DNA of 64,000 bases from Allocoprococcus comes (GTDB lineage Bacteria; Bacillota; Clostridia; Lachnospirales; Lachnospiraceae): NCBI RefSeq assembly GCF_013300725.1, contig NZ_JAAIMM010000017.1, forward strand, positions 1 to 64,000, read 5' to 3'. Shown piece by piece: positions 1 through 8,393 of the stretch (position 1 is its first letter; each line of letters begins with the position of its first letter). The notes under the pieces were generated by a model. That model was not told the DNA's origin. It made no database searches and worked only from the letters and a program-made list of their open reading frames with translations. The translations under genes were made by a program, and so were the position numbers.

Positions 1-452
1 GTTCCCGTAAGTAGAAGCGTGGCAGGAAGACGCGAGGACAGATGAAAAGGGCATGAAAGAAATCAGACCAGAAAGTGAGAGGCAGAGTTCTTTTGTGGTG
101 TTTTTGTTTCGAGCGAATCATCTTTAACTGAAACAAGGATCGTGGCGGTCTTTTGCGAAGATCACTTACGAGGGGATAATGATACATAGGAACTGCCAGT
201 GAGCAGGGGATGGACTTTGGGTTGTAATCAGCAAGACCTTTAGAAAATCCATGAGCGGTGCGATGCCAAGCATCCGCCTGTAATGTTCCCGTAAGGCAAA
301 GGGGGAGTCGAGGACAAATACAATGCCAAAAATCAAAAGTATAAGAAATCAAGGAAGAATGTGTCGTTGATATCAGATACATGCGGCTGTAGGGAGTTAT
401 TCCTTTACAGCCGTATTGATGTGGTATCAGCACGCATATTAGGTAACAAATT
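1..452. other. Non-coding 5' edge, possibly structured
   Basis: I find no convincing gene in these 452 bases. They contain an imperfect direct repeat: GTTCCCGTAAG followed some 20-25 bases later by CGAGGACA, once at about 1-42 and again at about 285-319. Small hairpins are visible, for example GCGG-TGC against GCA-TCCGC near 254-276. This could be a leader, a non-coding RNA or an origin-like part of the accessory element that carries the helicase downstream. I cannot identify it. Confidence 0.3.
384..413 (+). promoter_or_regulatory. Hairpin just upstream of the helicase gene
   Basis: CGGCTGTA (384-391) and TACAGCCG (406-413) form a perfect 8 bp stem, and flanking ATAC/GTAT could lengthen it. 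No U-run follows, so it is not a typical terminator. It lies about 40 bases before the helicase start and would sit in that gene's 5' leader. Its role is unknown. Confidence 0.35.
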
Positions 453-2420
453 ATGTATTACACAAAAGAATATTTAAAAAGAGCGCATCGGGAGATTGAT
501 ACGATCTTTCGGGTGCTGTTCCCGGAACATGGAATGGCAGTAAGGGAAGAACAGATTCTGTTATGCCATGAAATGCTGGATAACCTGCTGGGAAGAAATA
601 TAGCACTGTGTGACGCAGGTGTCGGTATCGGGAAAACGTATGCCTATCTGGTGGCTTGTGTTCTGATGAGAAAGTATTCTCTTCTTGCAGACGGATATTC
701 CCCATACGAACAGCGTCCGGTTGTGATATCTACTTCCAGCATTGCACTCCAGAAAGCAATTCTTACGGAATATATCCCTTTTCTCTCCCGGATTCTTCAG
801 GAGAACGGGACAATTCAGGCGCCGATCAAAGCTGTCATCCGAAAGGGAAAAGAGCATTTTGTCTGTGATGAGAGATTAGCGCAACGAATCGTTGCAATCA
901 AAGAGAAAAATAAAAATGCATTGCAGAAAGAAGCACTGCTGTCTCTGAAAGAACACTACGACATGGATGAAGTGTCCGGATTAAGCGGATTTGACAGAAG
1001 GATGGTAAGCGTGCCGAAGTTCTGCTCAAGGGAATGCCCGAAAAAAGGTTCCTGTAGGTATCAGCAGTATCTGGAACATTCCAGAGATGATGAAATGTTC
1101 ATCCAGATCTGCAACCATAATTATCTGCTGGCAGATGGCTATCATAGACTGCAGGATTACCGCCCGTTATTAAAAGACTATCGGGCATTGATTGTAGATG
1201 AAGCACACAAACTGCCGGATGCGGCAAAGCAGATGTTCGGGAAGAGCCTGTGTTATGATGATATCCGGGAGATCTGCTTTTATCTTGGAAAAGAATATCA
1301 GGGCCCGGAGATAAGAAAACTGTCTGGGACGATCCGGATGGTGCTGGATGTGATAGGAGAAAACCACAGAACCAGATACGGGTTAAAAGAAGAATTTTAC
1401 ATGACAGAAGAGTGTGCCATGTATTTATATGAAGGGATACAGACCATGAATAAGATCATAGAAAAATTAGAAAAGAAGATTCCGAAGTGGATCAGAAACA
1501 AGCTGGAAGAAACCAGAAGTGTGCTGGAATGCTTTTTCCATCAGGATAAGAAGTATGTGCTACATTTGAAACAGGATCAGGAACATCGGATCATATTGTG
1601 TGCTTCCAGCAGGCGGATTCCACAGTATCTTGACCAGATGTTGTGGAGCAGAGGAATGGGCGCAATCCTGACAAGTGGAACATTAAAAACCGGACAGGGA
1701 TTTTCCCATATCCGGAAGATGACAGGATTGCAGAAAGTACAGAGGGTACATGAATATGTGGCAGACTCTCCATTTGAATATCAGAGAAACTGTCTGTTAT
1801 ATCTGCCAAAAGATTTGAAAAAGTGCAGAAGAGGAAGTCAGGAAGAAACAGAGATGATAGCTGACCATATCCATTCGTTAATCTGTTCGACTTACGGACA
1901 TACATTGGTGCTGTTCACATCCTATCACCTGATGGGAAATGTATATCAGATGTTGCGGGATGAGATCCCTTTCCCGATGATCGAGGTGTGGAGACATTCC
2001 CCAGAAGAAATCACGAGATTTAAACAGACAGACAATGCGGTTCTTTTCGCAGCTGGATCCTGCTGGGAAGGAGTAGACTTTCCCGGAGATATGGTATCTT
2101 CGTTAATTATTGTAAAGTTGCCGTTCGCTGTTCCAGATCCCATCAGTGAGGCTCAGAAGAAAGAATATGATTGTCTGAAAGATTACATTCAGGCAGTGGT
2201 CGTTCCAGATATGCAGAAAAAACTAAGGCAGGGGTTCGGACGTGCGCTCCGCACAGAGACAGACACCTGTGTTGTGACCATCTTAGATGAGCGTGCAGGA
2301 GAAGACGGAAGATATCATGAGGAAGTGATGTGTGCACTTCCGAAGTGTAAGATGGCAGAAGACATCAAGGATGTTCAGCGTTTTATCAGAAACCGGAAGG
2401 GTGTGGAATATTACCTGTAA
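453..2420 (+). CDS. DinG/XPD-type ATP-dependent DNA helicase
   Basis: Superfamily 2 helicase of the DinG/Rad3 (XPD) group, 655 aa, which unwinds DNA 5' to 3' with ATP. The Walker A motif GVGIGKT is at residues 56-62 and the DEAH box at 249-252. Four cysteines (138, 191, 195, 201) have the spacing of the Fe-S cluster domain that lies between these motifs in DinG and XPD. Near the C-terminus are TSGTL, a GSCWEGVDFPG stretch and QGFGRALR, the motif VI arginine region. The start is ATG 453 behind a weak AGGT. It lacks the exonuclease domain of Bacillus DinG. It precedes a recombinase module, so it is probably cargo of an integrated element rather than the chromosomal dinG. The family is clear; its exact job is inferred. 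Confidence 0.85.
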   Translation: MYYTKEYLKRAHREIDTIFRVLFPEHGMAVREEQILLCHEMLDNLLGRNIALCDAGVGIGKTYAYLVACVLMRKYSLLADGYSPYEQRPVVISTSSIALQKAILTEYIPFLSRILQENGTIQAPIKAVIRKGKEHFVCDERLAQRIVAIKEKNKNALQKEALLSLKEHYDMDEVSGLSGFDRRMVSVPKFCSRECPKKGSCRYQQYLEHSRDDEMFIQICNHNYLLADGYHRLQDYRPLLKDYRALIVDEAHKLPDAAKQMFGKSLCYDDIREICFYLGKEYQGPEIRKLSGTIRMVLDVIGENHRTRYGLKEEFYMTEECAMYLYEGIQTMNKIIEKLEKKIPKWIRNKLEETRSVLECFFHQDKKYVLHLKQDQEHRIILCASSRRIPQYLDQMLWSRGMGAILTSGTLKTGQGFSHIRKMTGLQKVQRVHEYVADSPFEYQRNCLLYLPKDLKKCRRGSQEETEMIADHIHSLICSTYGHTLVLFTSYHLMGNVYQMLRDEIPFPMIEVWRHSPEEITRFKQTDNAVLFAAGSCWEGVDFPGDMVSSLIIVKLPFAVPDPISEAQKKEYDCLKDYIQAVVVPDMQKKLRQGFGRALRTETDTCVVTILDERAGEDGRYHEEVMCALPKCKMAEDIKDVQRFIRNRKGVEYYL

Positions 2421-2466
2421 ATGCCCGTGGTTTTGCTACAATCACAGCGAGTTTACGACGAAATGT

Positions 2467-2509
2467 TTGGTGGTATTTCTGGGGTGTTTTCGGTGGAATT
2501 GGTGGTATT
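2467..2509. repeat. Pair of 11-bp direct repeats before the recombinase genes
   Basis: TTGGTGGTATT occurs at 2467-2477 and again at 2499-2509, 32 bases apart, in a G/T-rich 160-base gap between the helicase and the first recombinase. Such spacing would suit a recombinase-binding or regulatory site, but nothing else supports that. Confidence 0.35.
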
Positions 2510-2581
2510 GCTGAATAGCTATTTGAACATGAAGTGGGTATACTGTGTATAGCGTTAGAGATTTAGAAGAAAGGTATTAAT

Positions 2582-3700
2582 ATGGCAAAATATATCGTAG
2601 AAATGCAGATGGATAAACAAGAAAAATTTTATTTTATTCGAGAAAACGAAAGCGGAGATATTGTATATTTACCTTCTAAATATCTAATGCATAAGAAAAG
2701 GTCAAAGATATCACCGAATACCATACAAAGAAGTGCCTTTGCATTATCTTATTATTTGAATTTTCTGGATGAAAAGCAACTTTGTTTGGATGATATTTAT
2801 CAAATGAAATATATTGAACAGCATGAACATTTTACAGATTTCCTGATTTGGTTAAAAGCTGGTATGCATAGCAGGGAAGATTATTTAAAACTTCCTAATA
2901 ATGAGACATGCAATGCATATTTAAAAGAAGTATTCAGATTTTATACCTTTATGGAGCAAGAAAACAAGCATTCGGAAAGCTTGAAGGTATTATCAGATAC
3001 GCAAATGATTGTGCGAAATTCCATCGGTATCAGAAAAGTATTGAATAGGAAGAGTTTTCGAGGATATTTAAAAGAAAAAGGACATCAAGGAAAAACCATT
3101 GAGCAGGACAAGATTGTAGTGTTGTTGCAAGAATGTGCAAACAGCCGCGATCAGGTTCTGCTTTTATTATTAGCAGAAACAGGCTTTAGAATAGGGGAAC
3201 TCTTAGGTGTACGATACGCAGAGGATATAGACTATGAGAAACATATAATATATGTCAACTTTCGAGATGATAATGAGAATGGGGCAAGAGCTAAAAACGC
3301 AGAACTTCGAAGAGCCAAAATCAGCGACGCAACATTTGATATTTTAATGTTTTATATTGAAGACTATAAGGAACTGATTATAGGACAGGAATATTTATTT
3401 ATTAATGTCTCAGGTGATTACGTTGGAAAGCCTTTTAAGGGAAGTGGAGTATATGCCATGTTACGCAGATTGGAGAGAAAGACGGGAATTAAAGCATCTC
3501 CACATATGCTCCGGCATTATTTTGCAAATGCAAGACGAAAAGATGGATGGAAATTAGAAATGATTAGTCAAGCACTCGGGCATCGGAATATCGAAACGAC
3601 TATGAAATATCTGAATATAACAGAGGATGAACTAATAGAAGTCAGTGATGCTTTTTATAACAGGCATCAAGCAATGTATGGTGTTCAGAATTTGTTATAA
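2582..3700 (+). CDS. Tyrosine recombinase, TnpA-like (first of three)
   Basis: Site-specific recombinase/integrase, 372 aa, which cuts and rejoins DNA through a 3'-phosphotyrosine. The catalytic residues appear intact: R203 (GFRIGELL), H308 and R311 (HMLRH), H334 (ALGH) and Y343. The N-terminal half (about 40-150) is the SAM-like DNA-binding domain. Its size matches Tn554 TnpA (about 360 aa). The start ATG 2582 has AGAAAGG upstream. The next gene starts 18 bases after the stop behind its own GAGGAGG. It probably acts with the next two recombinases in one integrative complex. Confidence 0.88.
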   Translation: MAKYIVEMQMDKQEKFYFIRENESGDIVYLPSKYLMHKKRSKISPNTIQRSAFALSYYLNFLDEKQLCLDDIYQMKYIEQHEHFTDFLIWLKAGMHSREDYLKLPNNETCNAYLKEVFRFYTFMEQENKHSESLKVLSDTQMIVRNSIGIRKVLNRKSFRGYLKEKGHQGKTIEQDKIVVLLQECANSRDQVLLLLLAETGFRIGELLGVRYAEDIDYEKHIIYVNFRDDNENGARAKNAELRRAKISDATFDILMFYIEDYKELIIGQEYLFINVSGDYVGKPFKGSGVYAMLRRLERKTGIKASPHMLRHYFANARRKDGWKLEMISQALGHRNIETTMKYLNITEDELIEVSDAFYNRHQAMYGVQNLL

Positions 3701-3718
3701 AAAAGAGGAGGCGATCAA

Positions 3719-5695
3719 GTGTCTGCAATTCGATTGCTACAAGCAGAACGCAAGGAAGAGATACAGCATCTTCACAGGCAGTTTATGTCAGGCGGAATAT
3801 TGCAGAGAGAATTATGGGAAGAAGCAGAGAAATTCCTTATCCAAAGAGAAATCTATGATGTGATTTTAGCAGAAGAACAAGATTTGCGGGAATACAAACA
3901 AACTTTGTTGGATAGTGGGAATTATACGAAAAAGCAGGTGAAAGAGCAGTCATCCGCATTACGGAAGATACAGAAGTATTGGATAGAAACAGAATATGGA
4001 GAGCTACTCTTAGAAATCCGAGAAAGCCAAGTGTCAGATGAGGCATTGAAGGGAAACATCAAACGGTTTCTAATCCGGCAGGGAATACATCATATCAAAG
4101 AGATTGATTATACGGTACGAAGCCGTTATGAAGCAGAACTGAAAAAAATGTGGGATGAAGCGAGTGTGATGAGATATTTAAAGGTTTTCGATCATATCAA
4201 GCAGTATAGTATCCAAAAAGAAATAGAAAGTCTGCCGGGAAGAATCGAACACCGGAGGAAATATCAAGCACAGGTTGTATTCCTGCCATACTTACCAGAT
4301 TTGGAGTTGGTTAAGGATTTTGAATATGTCCGAGATAAACAGGAACTGGTGTGGGATTTTTTTAGAAGAGCATCTGAAAAATTAAAAAAGCAGGTTTTTC
4401 TACTATTGAATTATATTCTAGATAATTTGTATCGAGACGATCCCAAAGAGAGAAGAGTTCGCTATTTATTGCCATTACACTGGTTATATGATTTTTGTGT
4501 GGAGGAAGAGATTGATGATCTGGAAGGATTGGAATTAGAACAGATCCAACGATTTGAGAAAATCGTGGAACAGAAAGTGGTCAATGTGAAAAACTCTATG
4601 CAGATTATTGACAATAGTCGGAAAATCTTATTTTTAACAGCACCAGAAATTCATTGGCATGCCAATGTGTGGTATATGGAACGCTTTCACCTGTCAGAAG
4701 ATCGGCTTAACCCAAGCAATCCAGTACAGCGATTGAGTTTTATAGAAGTGACTAACAAAAAGAATCGAGAATTGTTACAGGAATATGCCAAATATCATGT
4801 TGGAATTGGTGGACTGACGATAGCAAATATCCGAGGACAACTATATGAGGTAAAAAGACTTCTGGAATATTTTAAGGAAGAAGAATCCATTTGTCAGGTA
4901 GATGAAAATCAATTGGATGACTATTTTAGGAAACTGGAAGAAAAGGATACCAAAGATGATACATTCAATAAAAGAATTGTGCATTATATAAAATTTTATC
5001 AGTTTTTAAATGTCCGAGGATATATGAAGGAGATACCCTTTAAACCGGAGTATTACCTGAAAAAGACATATCCAGAGCATCATGACAGAACGGTGGAAGA
5101 AAAAGTTTATATGGAAATCCTGCATAAGCTGTATGCATTTCCGCTAGTTCCAAGATTGATATTTTTACACTTGTGGTGTACTGGATTGAGAATCAGCGAA
5201 GTGTGTACGTTAAAAGGGGATGCATATTACTGGGATGGAGAAGATGCATGGTTGAAAGTCTATCAGATCAAGATGAAGGCAGATAAAATGATACCAATAC
5301 CGCTTGTGATGTATAGAATCATGCGTAAGTATATTGAGCGTGAACACATTCGTCCGAAAGATTATATCTTTAAAGGGAAGGATGGTGGAGCGTACCGGGG
5401 AACAACATTCCGACAAGAGTTTCAGCAATACTGTGATAAGAATGGAATTGCAGATGGCAGTTATATCTTCAAAACCCATGACTATAGGCATACGCTGGCT
5501 ACCCAATTTTATGATGAGGATGTTTCTATACAGACAATCCGAGATTATTTAGGACATTTTTCCGAAGAGATGACAAAACAGTATGTAGACTTCATGCCAA
5601 AGAGAATTGAAAAAGCAAGTGATACTTACTTTAAGAAACCGGAAAATGACTTGGCTTCTACCATTAAAGCTAAGAAGCGTGGTGAAAGAAAATGA
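3719..5695 (+). CDS. Large tyrosine recombinase, TnpB-like (second of three)
   Basis: 658 aa protein whose C-terminal 190 residues are a complete tyrosine recombinase domain: R491 (TGLRISEV), H587 and R590 (THDYRH), H613 (YLGH) and Y622. The long N-terminal 400 residues are as expected for Tn554 TnpB (about 630 aa). Translation begins at GTG 3719, seven bases behind AGAGGAGG. Its stop overlaps the start of the third recombinase (ATGA), which indicates translational coupling and a fixed ratio of subunits. Confidence 0.87.
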   Translation: MSAIRLLQAERKEEIQHLHRQFMSGGILQRELWEEAEKFLIQREIYDVILAEEQDLREYKQTLLDSGNYTKKQVKEQSSALRKIQKYWIETEYGELLLEIRESQVSDEALKGNIKRFLIRQGIHHIKEIDYTVRSRYEAELKKMWDEASVMRYLKVFDHIKQYSIQKEIESLPGRIEHRRKYQAQVVFLPYLPDLELVKDFEYVRDKQELVWDFFRRASEKLKKQVFLLLNYILDNLYRDDPKERRVRYLLPLHWLYDFCVEEEIDDLEGLELEQIQRFEKIVEQKVVNVKNSMQIIDNSRKILFLTAPEIHWHANVWYMERFHLSEDRLNPSNPVQRLSFIEVTNKKNRELLQEYAKYHVGIGGLTIANIRGQLYEVKRLLEYFKEEESICQVDENQLDDYFRKLEEKDTKDDTFNKRIVHYIKFYQFLNVRGYMKEIPFKPEYYLKKTYPEHHDRTVEEKVYMEILHKLYAFPLVPRLIFLHLWCTGLRISEVCTLKGDAYYWDGEDAWLKVYQIKMKADKMIPIPLVMYRIMRKYIEREHIRPKDYIFKGKDGGAYRGTTFRQEFQQYCDKNGIADGSYIFKTHDYRHTLATQFYDEDVSIQTIRDYLGHFSEEMTKQYVDFMPKRIEKASDTYFKKPENDLASTIKAKKRGERK

Positions 5696-7185
5696 AAAAA
5701 AGAATTTACATATATGAGCTGGACTGCTACAAGGTAGCATCCGAAGAGCAGATTCAGAGAATGCGTATCAGCCCGGAACGGTATTTTAATCTGGAAGGAT
5801 TGCCATCAGAAGAACTTGCCGAAAAGTTGGAAGAATTTATATGGGAAAGAGGAAAAATGCTCGCACCGTCCAGCATGGCAAGTGAAGTGACCTATTATAA
5901 TAATATTCGGGAATTTCTGATTGATCGGAAAATACAAAGCCTTGATGCCAGAGAAGAAGAAAAAATCATCCGTATGTTAAAAGGATGGATGCTGGAACGA
6001 GGATATGCTTTATCAAGCAAAAAATATCGGCCTGCATATGACAAAATAGGAATTGAAAGTCCTAGCATTGTAAGGCATATGAAAAAAATCTTGAAGTTTC
6101 TGGAAGAAGAGGATGGCAGGGATGAGCAGGAAAAAGATATCTGGACTCTTAAAAACTTTGATTTTCCTATTTATAGAAATCCAATCAAGAATACGGAAAC
6201 GATTAACTTTACTAAAATTGTACAGCCAGATATTCGGGAAGAAGTAAAAAAAGTAATTTTTATGCATTTAAAATATTCCCCTTTAGGAACGATTCATAGT
6301 GAAATAGCTGCAGTAAAGCGGTTCTCAAAATTTCTTAAAAGAAAATATTTGGACATTCAATCGCTGCAGGATCTGGAACGGATGCATATAGAAGAGTATC
6401 TGATATATCTTCAGACGGAAGCACATGACCGGAAAAATTATAGATCTGACCTATATGCACTACGAAGGGTAATAGAAGATGTTGGGAATTTATATGAACG
6501 ACAGTACATGAGCGAATTATTTCTGAGTAATGATTTCCCAAGTACACCAAGGCATGTATTCAAATTTTACTCAGATGCGGAAATCAAAAGATTAAACGAA
6601 CACATTTTCAAAATGGATGAGCAGATATGTAGGGCACTGATTATCCATCAATTACTGGGAACGAGGATTTCAGATACGCTGACCTTAAAGACAGACTGCC
6701 TAAGCATGCGGAATAATCGATATTTTATAAGGATTGATCAGGTGAAGTCAGTCACCTATGAAAAAGCCATCAGTGAAGAAGTGGCACAACTGATTATGAA
6801 AGCAATTGATTATACAAAGGAACGGTATGGAGAAACAACTTACATTTTTGCAAAAAAAGATGATCCAACTAGGCCTTATCAATATAGCATGATTCAAAAT
6901 CAGATTATGACAATGATCCGCCAGGAAGATATCCGGGATGATAATGGAGAGTTTCTGAAGTTTGGAACCCATATTTTCCGACATTGTTATGGAAAGAAAT
7001 TGACAGAAATGCATGTGGATGACTGGATGATAGCTAAGCTACTGGGGCATACCTCCATATATTCGGTACATCATTATCGAAAAATTGGCAATAAACTGAT
7101 GGCAGATGAAACGAGAGCTGCAAGAGAAAAAATGGACATGATCCTATTAGATATCATAGAAGGATGGGATGATTATGAAATATGA
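5692..7185 (+). CDS. Tyrosine recombinase (third of the trio)
   Basis: 497 aa protein with the full catalytic set: R325 (GTRISDT), H427 and R430 (THIFRH), H453 (LLGH) and Y462. It is distinct from the other two in length and in its N-terminal region. Tn554 itself has only two recombinases, so this third one makes the module resemble recombinase-in-trio elements that also carry TnpC. It overlaps the previous gene by 4 bases, and the next gene starts inside its last codons, so all are read from one transcript. Confidence 0.85.
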   Translation: MKKRIYIYELDCYKVASEEQIQRMRISPERYFNLEGLPSEELAEKLEEFIWERGKMLAPSSMASEVTYYNNIREFLIDRKIQSLDAREEEKIIRMLKGWMLERGYALSSKKYRPAYDKIGIESPSIVRHMKKILKFLEEEDGRDEQEKDIWTLKNFDFPIYRNPIKNTETINFTKIVQPDIREEVKKVIFMHLKYSPLGTIHSEIAAVKRFSKFLKRKYLDIQSLQDLERMHIEEYLIYLQTEAHDRKNYRSDLYALRRVIEDVGNLYERQYMSELFLSNDFPSTPRHVFKFYSDAEIKRLNEHIFKMDEQICRALIIHQLLGTRISDTLTLKTDCLSMRNNRYFIRIDQVKSVTYEKAISEEVAQLIMKAIDYTKERYGETTYIFAKKDDPTRPYQYSMIQNQIMTMIRQEDIRDDNGEFLKFGTHIFRHCYGKKLTEMHVDDWMIAKLLGHTSIYSVHHYRKIGNKLMADETRAAREKMDMILLDIIEGWDDYEI

Positions 7186-7600
7186 TAAGATGGTAGCGAT
7201 TACGCAGGCTGAGAGTCAGAGGAAGATGAATATTGCAAAAAATACAATATCTGATATGCTTAAAAATATGGAAAGAATTACCGTAGCAGAGCTGGTAAAA
7301 AGAACTGGGCTTTCTAGAGGATTTTTTTATAAAAATGAGCTTATCAGAAGAGAAATGGATGACGCAATACATAGACAGGAAGCAATTTTTAAGAATAGAC
7401 ATCCGGTTGCAATGGACAGAAAACTTGAAAATTCAGTAATTGAGTTGAAAATTGAATTGTTAAAAGCCAAAGCAGAGAACGAGAAATTAGCAGAACAAAA
7501 TCAGGAATTGAAAAGAAAAAATGAACTGTTGCAGCAAGAACTAGAGAAATTGAATAAACGGGTCAGTAGGAAAGAAATTTCTGTTCTAAAAAAATTGTGA
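7175..7600 (+). CDS. TnpC-like HTH/coiled-coil protein, copy 1
   Basis: About 141 aa. It begins MKYDKMV, as its neighbour does, which is why I prefer ATG 7175 over ATG 7169. Residues 30-55 (ITVAELVKRTGLSRGFFYKN) look like a helix-turn-helix. The C-terminal 60 residues are a Lys/Glu/Leu-rich coiled coil. This is the layout of Tn554 TnpC (about 125 aa, DUF6262-type), thought to influence the frequency or orientation of transposition. It overlaps the end of the third recombinase. A role as accessory DNA-binding protein is inferred. Confidence 0.7.
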   Translation: MKYDKMVAITQAESQRKMNIAKNTISDMLKNMERITVAELVKRTGLSRGFFYKNELIRREMDDAIHRQEAIFKNRHPVAMDRKLENSVIELKIELLKAKAENEKLAEQNQELKRKNELLQQELEKLNKRVSRKEISVLKKL

Positions 7601-7639
7601 GAATGGTGTGGTACAAGTTTTTTGAGAGGACGATAATCT

Positions 7640-8014
7640 ATGAAATACGATAAAATGGTCGAATGTAGTTTGGAACGTAGCAAACAGAAGGTAGAAACCG
7701 CAAAACGGGAAATTCAAGAAATGTTGGAATCAAAAGAAAAAATAACAGTTGCTGCATTGATTCAAAAAACAGGCTTTTCTAAAGGATTTTTTTATCGAAA
7801 TGAAGAAATGCGCAGGGTGGTAAATGAAGCTATGCATCAACAGAGCGTAACGTATAATCCGAAACAGATTATTATTGATATGGCTATGGAAAGAACTTTA
7901 GTTAATGCAAAAACGACTATACAGGAATTGAAACTAAAAATAAAAAAATTGGAAAAAGAAAATGCAGAGTTGCGAGAAGAATTGGCAAGAGTAAGAAAAA
8001 TATCTAAAGTATAA
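7640..8014 (+). CDS. TnpC-like HTH/coiled-coil protein, copy 2
   Basis: 124 aa paralogue of the preceding protein. It shares MKYDKMV at the N-terminus, the ITVAALIQKTGFSKGFFYRN helix-turn-helix stretch and a C-terminal coiled coil, but is clearly diverged. It has its own ribosome site (GAGAGGA, about 12 bases before ATG 7640). It is the last gene before the terminator. Two TnpC-like genes in one module may allow a hetero-oligomer, or one may be a cast-off from a related element; the sequence does not tell. Confidence 0.7.
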   Translation: MKYDKMVECSLERSKQKVETAKREIQEMLESKEKITVAALIQKTGFSKGFFYRNEEMRRVVNEAMHQQSVTYNPKQIIIDMAMERTLVNAKTTIQELKLKIKKLEKENAELREELARVRKISKV

Positions 8015-8047
8015 AAGGAAAAATTAAATATTTGAATTTGAATGATT

Positions 8048-8096
8048 CAAGGCAGAATGTACAGTAAAAAAGCAAGTACATTCTGTCTTGTTTTGT
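8048..8096 (+). terminator. Rho-independent terminator of the recombinase module
   Basis: CAAGGCAGAATGTAC (8048-8062) pairs with GTACATTCTGTCTTG (8076-8090), nearly perfect over 15 bp, followed by TTTTGT. It closes the recombinase/tnpC transcript. Confidence 0.9.
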
Positions 8097-8230
8097 ATAG
8101 ATATGAATAAATAAAAATACTGGCTACAAAATGCACACAACATACAAAAAGTGCAAAAAACAAAGAAAATAGACGAATGATACGTTTTGGTCTATATGGT
8201 TAAATCCAGTGTTTATAAGGCTTTTGAGGC

Positions 8231-8356
8231 ATGAAAAAGACAGGGGCTAAATTTATGGTCGTCATTATCGGTCTGGTTATCATTTTTAAGAAACAGCTTA
8301 ATGAACTTGTAACTAAAATATTTGAAAAAATAACGAATGAAAGTTCAGGAATCTAA
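8231..8356 (+). pseudogene. Remnant of a Flp1-like (Tad) pilin
   Basis: 41-codon frame whose second half (IGLVIIFKKQLNELVTKIF and on) resembles the C-terminal part of Flp1-like Tad pilins of clostridia: a hydrophobic stretch, then FK.QL..LV..IF.KI. The usual N-terminal leader with the prepilin-peptidase site is absent, a stop codon (TGA 8225) lies just upstream in frame, and the ribosome site is poor. The next genes are Tad-cluster genes, which supports the reading. The recombinase module ends about 140 bases upstream, so an insertion probably removed the 5' end. It might still be a short expressed peptide. Confidence 0.5.
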
Positions 8357-8393
8357 AATAAAAATTTTATTTCAGAAATGAGTGTGTACAGAG

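Larger units (their letters stand above)
2582..8090 (+). mobile_element. Tn554-like integration module: three tyrosine recombinases plus two TnpC-like proteins
   Basis: Five co-directional genes overlap or lie a few bases apart: recombinases of 372, 658 and 497 aa, then coiled-coil proteins of 141 and 124 aa, closed by a strong terminator. The 372/658/small-protein order matches TnpA, TnpB and TnpC of Tn554. The extra 497 aa recombinase recalls recombinase-in-trio (RIT) elements. The module is more AT-rich than the flanks and abuts a truncated pilin gene (8231), so one end of the element should lie between 8091 and 8230. The other end is not visible; the helicase and upstream DNA may belong to the same element. 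Confidence 0.75.

Noticed and set aside
2467-2509. Left end of the recombinase element at the 11-bp repeats
   Set aside because: No matching sequence is found near the right boundary (8091-8230), so I list the repeats only as a possible site.
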